A stretch of 29,190 bases of DNA from a virus, in the IMG/VR virus record IMGVR_UViG_3300018416_000081, positions 1 to 29,190 of that record; one strand, 5' to 3'. The position numbers and the translations under genes were made by a program. Below, piece after piece: positions 18,058 through 25,874 of the stretch (positions are counted from its first letter, which is position 1; each line of letters begins with the position of its first letter). The notes beneath the pieces are model-generated. The model searched no databases, had not been told where the DNA came from, and was given only the letters and a program-made list of their open reading frames with translations.

Positions 18058-18678
18058 TTAACTTCCTATCATTTTTCTTTTTGAGTCTTGCCAAACATTT
18101 TCTTTTGATGCTTTTCTGAAGTTCTCGACAGGTAGCAACATAGCAGTTGCCCAATCATTAATTTCGATTATTCGAAATTGTGATCTTAGTCTAGAATACT
18201 TGTATCTTTTAACGCATGGCACAGCTGCTCTATATTTGGCAACTCCTGCGATCGTTTCCCAAGTAAACCTCATTCTTGTTGTTTCATCCATTCTTGTGTT
18301 TGATCTAAATCTCCATAACCTGTCTAATAAAATAAACCTCAAATAATAAGGTAGGTAGTGTAAGTTTAGTCCTACGAAACCATCACCCATAACACGCATA
18401 ACCAAAACGCAAGGGAATCTATCATAGTATGGCAGATCCTTTTTAGTCTCAGCATCATATATGTACATGTACATAAATCCAGGACGAATCCTCGTTCTTA
18501 GGTCTTCAGGTGACCCCCTCATAATTCTATTTGGGGTGTACTGCTTCCTTCGGAGTTTTCTTACTTCTCCGTCATACCAAGAACGTGCCTTAGTGTTCGC
18601 TGTCTCGAAGTCATATTGATGTTCTTCGAATGCGTCTTGTATTGGCGACTTTTTCGCCTGTGCTTCTGATATAGCCAT
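18058..18678 (-). CDS. Phage structural/packaging protein, candidate DNA-end protector (gp2-like)
   Basis: 206 residues. Visible blocks: S-P-I-Q-D-A-F-E-E-H-Q-Y-D-F-E-T-A-N-T-K-A, a basic stretch V-R-K-L-R-R-K-Q-Y-T-P-N, L-P-Y-Y-D-R-F-P-C-V-L-V-M, G-L-N-L-H-Y-L-P-Y-Y-L-R, and W-A-T-A-M-L-L-P-V-E-N-F near the end. The G-L-N-L-H-Y-L-P pattern is common in aquatic T4-like phages in proteins usually annotated as gp2 (protects packaged DNA ends), and T4 genes 2 and 4 are adjacent as here. I cannot verify similarity to T4 gp2 by eye. The start is the ATG at 18678. Confidence 0.5.
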   Translation of the reverse strand: MAISEAQAKKSPIQDAFEEHQYDFETANTKARSWYDGEVRKLRRKQYTPNRIMRGSPEDLRTRIRPGFMYMYIYDAETKKDLPYYDRFPCVLVMRVMGDGFVGLNLHYLPYYLRFILLDRLWRFRSNTRMDETTRMRFTWETIAGVAKYRAAVPCVKRYKYSRLRSQFRIIEINDWATAMLLPVENFRKASKENVWQDSKRKMIGS

Positions 18679-18682
18679 AATC

Positions 18683-18689
18683 TATTTAG
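18683..18689 (-). promoter_or_regulatory. Candidate late promoter motif (CTAAATA) before the gp2-like gene
   Basis: On the minus strand CTAAATA overlaps the gp4 stop codon and ends 4 nt before the ATG of the gp2-like gene, so initiation would fall on or beside that start codon. Same heptamer as at 3493 and 25861. Confidence 0.35.
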
Positions 18690-19126
18690 GAAGATATCCC
18701 TAGATCATGTTCTGTTATAATCTTGAAAGTCCAGCCTCTATCAGCTGCGTATTGTTTAGCAGCCTCCCACTTTGCCTGATTTTTAATGAATGTAGCAGAC
18801 TCGACTAAATATCTCTTAGTGCGCTTTCCTGGAAATTCTGGAGGACGTGTCTGTTTAGAAGGTTTTACCTCAATAAGATATGTTTTGAGAGTACCAGATT
18901 TATCTCGTAGCTGTATTCTGAAGTCTATGTAATACCGATGAATTCTATTGTCGGTCGGACAACGATACGGTACTACGACTTCTTCTGAACTCCATTTTAG
19001 TATTTGTGGGTTACGGTCGCACCAATTGGCGAACATAGTTTCCCAACTTGAGCGCATAATTATATTTGTGTGATTCCCCAGATACTTTTCTGGTGCAGTA
19101 GGTGTGAATTTTCTTTTATAATACAT
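18686..19126 (-). CDS. 4: Head completion protein (gp4)
   Basis: 146 residues (T4 gp4: 150). The start Y-Y-K-R-K-F-T-P-T-A-P-E-K-Y-L-G and M-R-S-S-W-E-T-M-F-A-N-W-C-D are typical of gp4/gp50. The centre has a nuclease-like pattern: H-R-Y-Y-I-D-F-R-I-Q-L (Asp) followed by Y-L-I-E-V-K-P-S-K-Q-T (E-x-K), as in PD-(D/E)XK/Mrr-type nucleases. The protein is added to the DNA-filled head before tail joining. It is the first gene of the minus-strand late cluster. Confidence 0.85.
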   Translation of the reverse strand: MYYKRKFTPTAPEKYLGNHTNIIMRSSWETMFANWCDRNPQILKWSSEEVVVPYRCPTDNRIHRYYIDFRIQLRDKSGTLKTYLIEVKPSKQTRPPEFPGKRTKRYLVESATFIKNQAKWEAAKQYAADRGWTFKIITEHDLGISS

Positions 19127-19137
19127 TCTATTGGTCG

Positions 19138-19145
19138 CATAAATA
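19138..19145 (+). promoter_or_regulatory. 48: Candidate late promoter for the gp48-gp5 operon (CATAAATA)
   Basis: CATAAATA matches seven of eight bases of the T4 late element TATAAATA. It lies in the divergent gap between gp4 and gp48, 40 nt before the gp48 ATG. Confidence 0.6.
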
Positions 19146-19168
19146 ACTTATAGGATCCTGTAACCTTT

Positions 19169-19175
19169 TATTTAG
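19169..19175 (-). promoter_or_regulatory. 4: Candidate late promoter for the minus-strand gp4 cluster (CTAAATA)
   Basis: On the minus strand CTAAATA ends 42 nt before the gp4 start codon. With the plus-strand motif at 19138-19145 it forms a divergent late promoter pair whose transcripts would overlap by a few bases. Confidence 0.5.
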
Positions 19176-19184
19176 AGAAACCAT

Positions 19185-20297
19185 ATGGCACTAGTAAATT
19201 CATACGGATCTCCACAGCAAGACGCATCTAGGAATTTTAGTCCTGGACGTTACGATGTAGGGAGCCACCAATATCCATCTGACTTGTTCAATGGGGCTAC
19301 GTTGGAAGGTTCCTCGGAGATTCTCAACACATACGGAAGCAACTACGTTATTTTCTATATTAACGTTGCGACCGATTCCAAACTATTTCAACAAACACAA
19401 ACACCGACAGTGGATGATATCCCTCCTCGTTTAAGGGGTAATATTGTTGGTCAGGAAATGTCTAAAGAAGGTTTAATCGCTGCTTTTGGCTCTATCAATT
19501 TGTTTGCTGGTGGTGCTGGTGGTGCGTTACTTGGTGGTGACGTTTCAGGTGCTGTTAAAGGTATTGCCACCGCTGCGATCCCTACAGTTGGTGCTGGTAT
19601 TGCCACAACACGTGCTCCAGATGCTACAAGATCGCAGAAACGTTTGAAAACTGCCATCGCTATGCACATCCCTAATCAGTTACAGATCCGTTACGGTGTG
19701 CAATACAGTGAAGAAGATACTGCTGCTCTATTAATGGCTAACTCTGTTGGCTCAGATGTTATCAATGCGTTTAGTGAAAATGGTTTCACAGGTGGAATTA
19801 GCGATATTGCCCAAAATAACACATCGCTCGGTGACGCTGTTACTGCTCTAACATTAGGTAATGCTCCTGGAACTGCTGGTGTCAGTGCTGCTTTAGGATT
19901 AGCGAACAACCCTAAGAAAGATCAAGTATTTAAAGGTGTAGACTTCCGTACGTTTAACTTCGAATACCAATTCTTCCCACGTAATGTTACTGAAGCTGAA
20001 AATATTATGAACATTATTCGTGAGTTTAAATACCACATGCATCCAGAGTTTAAGGACGCTAACCAATTCTTATACATCTATCCTTCTGAGTTTGATATTT
20101 TCTATTATCAAGGTGCACAAGAAAACCTCAATATCCATAAGCACACATCATGTGTTCTAACCGAAATGAACTTGAACTATACACCTAATGGAAACTTCAC
20201 TACATTTGATAATGGTATGCCAACTCAGATTAACATGACATTGACATTTAGAGAACTTGCTCTCTTGTCCAAAGAAACTGTTAAGGAAGGTCTATAA
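19185..20297 (+). CDS. 48: Baseplate tail-tube cap (gp48)
   Basis: 370 residues (T4 gp48: 364). The C-terminal third is diagnostic: D-F-R-T-F-N-F-E-Y-Q-F-F-P-R-N-V-T-E-A, I-I-R-E-F-K-Y-H-M-H-P-E-F, F-L-Y-I-Y-P-S-E-F-D-I, then N-Y-T-P-N-G-N-F-T-T-F and G-M-P-T-Q-I-N-M-T-L-T-F-R-E-L-A. These are tube-fold strands shared with gp19 and gp54. The middle (about 95-140) is unusually glycine- and alanine-rich and hydrophobic. gp48 sits on top of the hub (gp27) and carries gp54 and the tube. The stop overlaps gp53 as TAATG. Confidence 0.85.
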   Translation: MALVNSYGSPQQDASRNFSPGRYDVGSHQYPSDLFNGATLEGSSEILNTYGSNYVIFYINVATDSKLFQQTQTPTVDDIPPRLRGNIVGQEMSKEGLIAAFGSINLFAGGAGGALLGGDVSGAVKGIATAAIPTVGAGIATTRAPDATRSQKRLKTAIAMHIPNQLQIRYGVQYSEEDTAALLMANSVGSDVINAFSENGFTGGISDIAQNNTSLGDAVTALTLGNAPGTAGVSAALGLANNPKKDQVFKGVDFRTFNFEYQFFPRNVTEAENIMNIIREFKYHMHPEFKDANQFLYIYPSEFDIFYYQGAQENLNIHKHTSCVLTEMNLNYTPNGNFTTFDNGMPTQINMTLTFRELALLSKETVKEGL

Positions 20298-21151
20298 TGT
20301 ACTTCAAAGATTTTCCTCGATTTGTATATGATTTCAAATATGCAGATAAAGATATTAGAACAGAGATCGTTACTGATATAACTCGAAACGTTAGGTTCCG
20401 AAAAGAACTAATGAAAAACGTTACGCAATTTGATGAGTATGATGTTCAAGATGGTGAAACTCCAGAAATTATTGCTGAGAAACTTTATGGTAACTCTCAG
20501 TATCACTGGATTTTAATGCTATTGAATGAGCGTTACGATTACATTAGCGATTTCCCTTTAGATGAAACTGCTTTGGTTAAACACATTGAGAGTTCTTACC
20601 CTGATGTTGTGTTCAACACTAATGATGTAACTAACACTCTGTCTAATGTTGTTTTAAAAATGGGTGTGAGATATCCTGATTCATCATATTCAGAAGAAGA
20701 ATTAGCATTGAAAAACTTTATGGCTAATGGAACTGATACTACTACATATTATGGTGGCTCTTATGCTGACATTGATTCCAGCGGTAGAGTTAATGCTTCT
20801 GATGCTCGTTCTTGGCTACTTGTATCACGTGCCCAAGAAGGTGATGTTAGATTAACTACTCCAATTGGTGGTATAGACATTACACCGCAAGAAATTATTG
20901 ATCAGATTGTTGCTATTCAAAACGCAACTCCAGGCACTTTCCCATCTGCTATGTTCTTACCAAGTGCTTATTATGCCGTGCATCATTATGTTGATCATGA
21001 AGGGTTTATTGTAGATAAATCAAACCCAGAAGCCACAGCTGTATATAATGACCAATATGAAAGAGCATTAAATGAAGAGAAACGTAGGATTAAGGTTCTT
21101 GCTCCTAATATGATTGCAACAATATTGAAAAATTATAAAGATCTACTATAA
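20297..21151 (+). CDS. 53: Baseplate wedge protein (gp53)
   Basis: 284 residues, longer than T4 gp53 (196). The N-terminus Y-F-K-D-F-P-R-F-V-Y-D-F and I-T-R-N-V-R-F-R-K-E, then D-V-Q-D-G-E-T-P-E-I-I-A-E-K-L-Y-G-N-S-Q-Y-H-W-I-L-M-L-L-N matches the LysM-like part of gp53 (T4: P-R-P-E-E-L-A-N-A-I-Y-G-N-P-Q-L-Y-W-V-L). The C-terminus Y-E-R-A-L-N-E-E-K-R-R-I-K-V-L matches T4 E-N-E-K-L-R-Q-I-K-I-I. Between them (about 110-215) is a non-T4 insertion with D-S-S-G-R-V-N-A-S-D-A-R-S-W-L, a dockerin-like Asp-rich loop. gp53 completes wedges and binds their inner side. Confidence 0.88.
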   Translation: MYFKDFPRFVYDFKYADKDIRTEIVTDITRNVRFRKELMKNVTQFDEYDVQDGETPEIIAEKLYGNSQYHWILMLLNERYDYISDFPLDETALVKHIESSYPDVVFNTNDVTNTLSNVVLKMGVRYPDSSYSEEELALKNFMANGTDTTTYYGGSYADIDSSGRVNASDARSWLLVSRAQEGDVRLTTPIGGIDITPQEIIDQIVAIQNATPGTFPSAMFLPSAYYAVHHYVDHEGFIVDKSNPEATAVYNDQYERALNEEKRRIKVLAPNMIATILKNYKDLL

Positions 21152-22437
21152 TGACGACATCTGCTCAAGAGTTAAAATTTGCTGGTGATGTGAAGATTGT
21201 TAAGGCATTGATGACGTCATCAACTGGCTTTTCACAAAACATTACTGAACAGATCCAAGCTGTATCTATATTTGAAGATATTTTTTCACCATTTATCACA
21301 GGCAATCTTATTATGAAAGATGGCTTGGACTTGATTAACTTGTTTCCTATTATCGGTGAAGAAAACCTTGAGTTAGAAATTCAAACTCCCTCAATGGAAA
21401 ATGCTAGTATTATCGGAAAGTATTATGTCTATAAACTTTCTGAGCGTGAACTTATGGGCGATCGTACTCAAACATACAAATTACATTTCATCTCCCGTGA
21501 AGCATTGGTTGATATTAATAAAAAGACCAGTAAAACATTTGCTGGAAGAGTTGAAGAAATTGTACCAACATTTATTCAAGATGACGCAGTTGGGTTAGAA
21601 TCTAGAAAACGTCTTATCATTGATCCGACAACACAACACATTAAATACATTTCCAACTTTTGGAGTCCATTACAAAATATTAGATACTTGACTAACCAAG
21701 CTGTTAGTGCGGCAGGTAGACCAGATTTTGTGTTTTTCGAAAATAGAGATGGATTCTATTTTGTTAGTTTATCATCTTTATACAACAATCCAATCTATCA
21801 AGAATTTACCAAACAGAACTATACACGAGAAGTTGACGATAATGGGATGTCAGTTCGTGACATCAATGCAGATTATAAACAGATTGAAAACATCAGCGTA
21901 CCTAAAGGTTTAGATACTTTAGAAAGAACACGTGCAGGTGCCATGGCATCACGGCAATACACTTATGATGTGACGAATAAAAGATATAAAGTAAAGTATT
22001 TTAATATCAATGATGTGTGGAATTCTCAGGGACATACGAACGAGAATAAACCATTTAGTAAAAATGCTGTTATTAAAAACGCATCAAAAATCTTTACTAC
22101 TACTGACTTTTCTAATAGCTTCACTGGGTTTGATGGTGGTAATGAAGAATTTAATCATTTTCAAGAAAGAGTTTCTACTCTGTTTTTAGCAGAAGATAGA
22201 AAGATTGAAATTGAAGTTCCAGGAAGAACTGATTATACAGTTGGACAAACAGTTAAACTAAATTTAAGTAGATCAGAACCTTATTCTGTAGGAGAAGATG
22301 ATTCTGAAGATCGTGTACTTGGTGGTAAATATCTTGTTGCTGCTATCAATCACTTTGTCACAAAAGAGCGACACACTTGCTACATAGAATTGATCAAAGA
22401 TTCTACTGTCGCTAATCCAAATGGGAAATTTAACTAA
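21151..22437 (+). CDS. 27: Central baseplate hub protein (gp27)
   Basis: 428 residues (T4 gp27: 391). The N-terminal part (I-F-E-D-I-F-S-P-F-I-T-G-N-L-I-M-K-D-G) and Y-K-L-H-F-I-S-R-E-A-L-V-D-I-N-K match the first tube-like domain of gp27-type hubs, where short strands end in a G-x-L-x-x-x-D/E-G turn. The C-terminal strands I-E-I-E-V-P-G-R-T-D-Y-T-V-G-Q-T-V-K-L and G-G-K-Y-L-V-A-A-I-N-H are the typical gp27/VgrG-like end. It forms the trimeric ring that holds the gp5 spike and continues the tail tube. Stop-start TAATG overlaps link it to gp53 and gp5. Confidence 0.85.
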   Translation: MTTSAQELKFAGDVKIVKALMTSSTGFSQNITEQIQAVSIFEDIFSPFITGNLIMKDGLDLINLFPIIGEENLELEIQTPSMENASIIGKYYVYKLSERELMGDRTQTYKLHFISREALVDINKKTSKTFAGRVEEIVPTFIQDDAVGLESRKRLIIDPTTQHIKYISNFWSPLQNIRYLTNQAVSAAGRPDFVFFENRDGFYFVSLSSLYNNPIYQEFTKQNYTREVDDNGMSVRDINADYKQIENISVPKGLDTLERTRAGAMASRQYTYDVTNKRYKVKYFNINDVWNSQGHTNENKPFSKNAVIKNASKIFTTTDFSNSFTGFDGGNEEFNHFQERVSTLFLAEDRKIEIEVPGRTDYTVGQTVKLNLSRSEPYSVGEDDSEDRVLGGKYLVAAINHFVTKERHTCYIELIKDSTVANPNGKFN

Positions 22438-25400
22438 TGATGTATTATGGCGTTGTAGAAAATAGATTAGATCCACTTCAACTTGGTAGATGCCAAGTTA
22501 GGATTGTTGGTGTTCATACTCATGATAAATCAGCGTTGCCTACTGCTGATCTTCCATGGGCATATGCAGTTTCACCTATTCAATCTGCTTCAATGAATGG
22601 TATCGGAACATCACCAGTTGGACCAGTTGAAGGAACGACAGTGATGGTGGTGTTTGCCGACGGTGACAAACAAAACCCTATTATTCTAGGAACACTTGGT
22701 GGTCTATCAACGAATCCTCTACCTATTGGTCTAGATCCAGATTCACTTGATCCAACAACACCAATCGAAGATATTGTTCTAAGAACAATTCCTGGACCAG
22801 TCACTGGCAATCAGTTAACATTCTTTGATCCAAACGGTATAGCGTCTAACTTAACTGGACCACTATCACCAAATATGCGTCTGGATGGTTACGCATTACC
22901 AGAAGATACATTTATTGTTTCTATCGATGGTCCAACCACAATAACTATCAACAATCCAGTTACTGAATATCGTGAAAACATCATCACGTTTAGTCCTGTA
23001 CCAAGTAATTTATCAGATCTAATATTATCATCAATAGTCAGACGTCAGCCGACAGCTGTTGCTGGATCTGAAACTGCAGTTGCGGCACAGGCTAGTGGGC
23101 AGACAGTCAGGACATTACCTTCTGAATCTGATATTGCGACTCCACCATCTTCTACACCAGTAAACAACGACATTCCGCAAGTTCCACCAGAAAATTCTGG
23201 TGCTGATAGAAATAAAGCGATCGAAGGTATTCGTGCTATAATCGCTGCCTGCGATCAAGTTGGATTGACTACCAAAGAACAAAAAGCAGCAGTTCTCGGT
23301 ATTTGTGGTGGTGAGTCTAAATGGGTTCCCCAACAAGAATCGTATAACTACTCACTTAGTAGAATTAAACAAGTTTATAGATTTGCATCAGATGCTGACG
23401 CAGAACATTATTCACGTGCGCCAAGGAAAAACATTACTCGTGAAGAATTCTTCTCATGGGCATATGGTCCAACTCAACGTGGCGCAAACTTCCTTGGAAA
23501 CAGAAACGATGCAGATGGTGGACGTTTTTATGGGCGTGGTTTTATTCAGCTAACTGGTCGTTCTAATTATGAGCGTTATCAAAGACTGGGTACAGAACTT
23601 GGTCTTAACATTGATATTGTGAACGATCCTGAAACATTAAACACTGACATTAATGTTTCTGCTTTAATTGCTGCTCTATATTTCAAAGATCGTGTTCCAT
23701 CAAGTGTTGGTCCACAAGACCACCCTGGATATTTCTATGCTGCCAAACGTGCAGTTGGTAATAACACAGCTGACATTGCTGCCATAAAAAGAGAATACTA
23801 TGAGTATTTCTATGGCTTGGCTGCACCAGATGCACCAACTAGAACTGCAGGAACTCCTCCTGTAACAGAACCTGTTGCCGTTGGTGAACAATCAACTCCA
23901 GGAACATTCCAAGCTGGACCAAGCGCAAGAGCGATTGAAACTGGTTCTGCTGAGACAGGTTTCCGTGATCCAAACAACAAATATCCTCTTGAACAATACA
24001 TCAATGAACCAGACACTAATCGTTTAGCACGTGGTATAATTGATGGAACTGTAATTATTAAGAAAGATGGCGTTCGTGAAAGAGGCATTCCGAAGGGTGT
24101 TGTTGGTGGTGCATGGGATCAACCAGAAATTCCTTATGGAGCCAAATATCCATATAACCATGTGACAGAAACTGAGTCTGGTCACATTATTGAATTTGAT
24201 GATACTCCAAGACAAGAGCGTATTCATACTTACCACAGAACAGGAACATTTACTGAAATTGATCCTAATGGAACCCAAGTAAATTATATCGTTGGTGATG
24301 CGTTTTGGATTATGGAACGTAATGGATGTATTCACGTTAATGGTGAGTGCAACATTACAGTTGATGGTGACACTAACATCTATGCTCGCTCTGATGCTAA
24401 TGTACAGGTAGCTAATAATGCTACGGTTCAAGTTGGAAACAATCTTGATATCGGAGTCCATAACAATACAACAATGAAGGTTGGTGGTAACTTTAATCTT
24501 CAAGTTGATGGTGATTGGACTACTACTGTTAAAGGTAATGCGAACCACAAAGTTGAAGGTGCTTGGTATAACGAAGCCACAAACCAGTTTAGCGTTCTAT
24601 CAAATGGAATGTATTTGAATTCAACTTCTACCATGGACGTGTTGTCAACAGGACAGTTGAATGTTGATTACTCTCGTGGTGAATTTGGTAATGGTGCCTC
24701 AGGTGCTACTGGCGTTCCTAGCCTTGAATATACTAGAACACCTGCAGATAGTCCTTTGGAAAAACGATTTGACTACTTACAACCACCAGAGCGTGAATTT
24801 GAAGAAGTTGCTAAAGCAGAAACCCCTGATGAATTCGATACTCCAGAAGGACGTAGAAGTTCGTTTGAATTGGGTGAATCAGGTTCACCAACTGCGCTTC
24901 CACCAGTCGCTGAAGAAGCTGCCCCTGCTCCTACTGGTGGCATTCAAGTTGAAACTCCTGCTTCCTGCGATGTTATCCAAGGTGTTGAAAACTTCGGCAA
25001 TGACTTTGTCGTATCACCAAACTTTAGACTTGGTATGATGATTGATGGTGGGGTGAATGGTCCAAACCTTCTTGCTTCACAGATGGTTAAGGAAACGAGA
25101 AGTGGTCCAGATATCTTTATGACCAAACAGCAGATTGTCTGTAACATGGCAAACCTCGCACAGAATCTACTAGAACCTGCGCTTGCTGTATTACCAGAAG
25201 GTATTGGTGGGTATAACAGAAGATGGAGAATCAACTCTGGATTCCGTGCTACATCTCGTGGAATTGGATCACCGTCATCTGATCACAATAAAGGTTGTGC
25301 TATTGATATTGGTGTTCTTGTCGATGGTGGCACTGTAGAAAGAATTAACGCTACTTATGAATTGGCTTCTCAACTCGAAAGAGCGATACCATATAACCAA

Positions 25401-25562
25401 ATCATTCTTGAGTATAGAAACAGTGGTGGGCGTGTATCCGTCTGGATCCATGTATCGCTAAAACCTGAAGGTAATAGACAACAGGCATTTACTATGGTTA
25501 ACGATAGAACATACGGACAAGGTTTTCACTTAGTCACTAACGTCCCAGTTAAGAGAAGTTAA
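22437..25562 (+). CDS. 5: Baseplate spike (gp5) with GH19-like and M15-like hydrolase domains
   Basis: 1041 residues, nearly twice T4 gp5 (575). Order: N-terminal OB-fold (1 to about 95; M-Y-Y-G-V-V-E-N-R-L-D-P-L, G-R-C-Q-V-R-I-V-G-V and N-P-I-I-L-G-T-L-G-G); linker; GH19-like lysozyme (about 262-460; G-I-C-G-G-E-S-K-W with likely catalytic Glu, F-Y-G-R-G-F-I-Q-L-T-G-R-S-N-Y); triple-stranded beta-helix (about 615-747; repeats such as N-I-T-V-D-G-D-T-N-I and T-M-K-V-G-G-N-F-N); and M15-type peptidase (about 930-1010; S-D-H-N-K-G-C-A-I-D-I, W-I-H-V-S supply the His, Asp, His zinc set). T4 gp5 has only a GH24 lysozyme between OB-fold and helix. It pierces the outer membrane and digests peptidoglycan. 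Confidence 0.9.
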   Translation: MMYYGVVENRLDPLQLGRCQVRIVGVHTHDKSALPTADLPWAYAVSPIQSASMNGIGTSPVGPVEGTTVMVVFADGDKQNPIILGTLGGLSTNPLPIGLDPDSLDPTTPIEDIVLRTIPGPVTGNQLTFFDPNGIASNLTGPLSPNMRLDGYALPEDTFIVSIDGPTTITINNPVTEYRENIITFSPVPSNLSDLILSSIVRRQPTAVAGSETAVAAQASGQTVRTLPSESDIATPPSSTPVNNDIPQVPPENSGADRNKAIEGIRAIIAACDQVGLTTKEQKAAVLGICGGESKWVPQQESYNYSLSRIKQVYRFASDADAEHYSRAPRKNITREEFFSWAYGPTQRGANFLGNRNDADGGRFYGRGFIQLTGRSNYERYQRLGTELGLNIDIVNDPETLNTDINVSALIAALYFKDRVPSSVGPQDHPGYFYAAKRAVGNNTADIAAIKREYYEYFYGLAAPDAPTRTAGTPPVTEPVAVGEQSTPGTFQAGPSARAIETGSAETGFRDPNNKYPLEQYINEPDTNRLARGIIDGTVIIKKDGVRERGIPKGVVGGAWDQPEIPYGAKYPYNHVTETESGHIIEFDDTPRQERIHTYHRTGTFTEIDPNGTQVNYIVGDAFWIMERNGCIHVNGECNITVDGDTNIYARSDANVQVANNATVQVGNNLDIGVHNNTTMKVGGNFNLQVDGDWTTTVKGNANHKVEGAWYNEATNQFSVLSNGMYLNSTSTMDVLSTGQLNVDYSRGEFGNGASGATGVPSLEYTRTPADSPLEKRFDYLQPPEREFEEVAKAETPDEFDTPEGRRSSFELGESGSPTALPPVAEEAAPAPTGGIQVETPASCDVIQGVENFGNDFVVSPNFRLGMMIDGGVNGPNLLASQMVKETRSGPDIFMTKQQIVCNMANLAQNLLEPALAVLPEGIGGYNRRWRINSGFRATSRGIGSPSSDHNKGCAIDIGVLVDGGTVERINATYELASQLERAIPYNQIILEYRNSGGRVSVWIHVSLKPEGNRQQAFTMVNDRTYGQGFHLVTNVPVKRS

Positions 25563-25563
25563 T

Positions 25564-25860
25564 ATGCCAGCAGCGTACAGGGATGGGGACAAGTCAACTG
25601 GAGCAGATGGAGGTGCGCCAACTGCTGTAAGCGCATCAACATCTAAGAGTTATATTAATGGGCAGTTGGCTGCGGTATTAGGTGATCAACATGCTAGTCA
25701 CGTTATTCCTGGACCAGTGGTGCATTCTGGAGCACAAAGAGCAATTAGTGGTGCTGCTTCAAAAACATACTGGGAAGGTACAAAAGCTGCTAGAACAGAC
25801 GATCCTATCGCAGATGGAGATATTTGTGGGGCAGGATCACCAAACACTTTCATAGAGTAA
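25564..25860 (+). CDS. 5.4: PAAR-domain spike tip (gp5.4-like)
   Basis: 98 residues (T4 gp5.4: 97). It has the PAAR pattern: starts M-P-A-A-Y-R-D-G-D, then V-L-G-D-Q-H-A-S-H-V-I-P-G-P-V-V-H-S-G-A (metal-binding His pairs), D-D-P-I-A-D-G-D-I-C-G-A-G-S-P-N-T. PAAR proteins cap gp5/VgrG beta-helices with a sharp cone holding a metal ion through three His and one Cys. The gene follows gp5 after 1 nt, the usual order, and ends just before the late motif of gp25. Confidence 0.88.
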   Translation: MPAAYRDGDKSTGADGGAPTAVSASTSKSYINGQLAAVLGDQHASHVIPGPVVHSGAQRAISGAASKTYWEGTKAARTDDPIADGDICGAGSPNTFIE

Positions 25861-25867
25861 CTAAATA
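25861..25867 (+). promoter_or_regulatory. 25: Candidate late promoter for gp25 (CTAAATA)
   Basis: CTAAATA directly follows the PAAR stop and ends 7 nt before the gp25 ATG; initiation would fall within 2 nt of the start codon. No ribosome binding site is seen in this gap. Confidence 0.45.
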
Positions 25868-25874
25868 AGAAACG

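Noticed and set aside
19145-19152. TATAAGTT on the minus strand before gp4 as a late promoter
   Set aside because: It matches six of eight bases only; CTAAATA at 19175-19169 on the same strand is a better match to the motif seen elsewhere.
23810-24548. Minus-strand ORFs of up to 174 codons inside gp5
   Set aside because: They are low-complexity reverse reading of the beta-helix repeats and have no independent signal.
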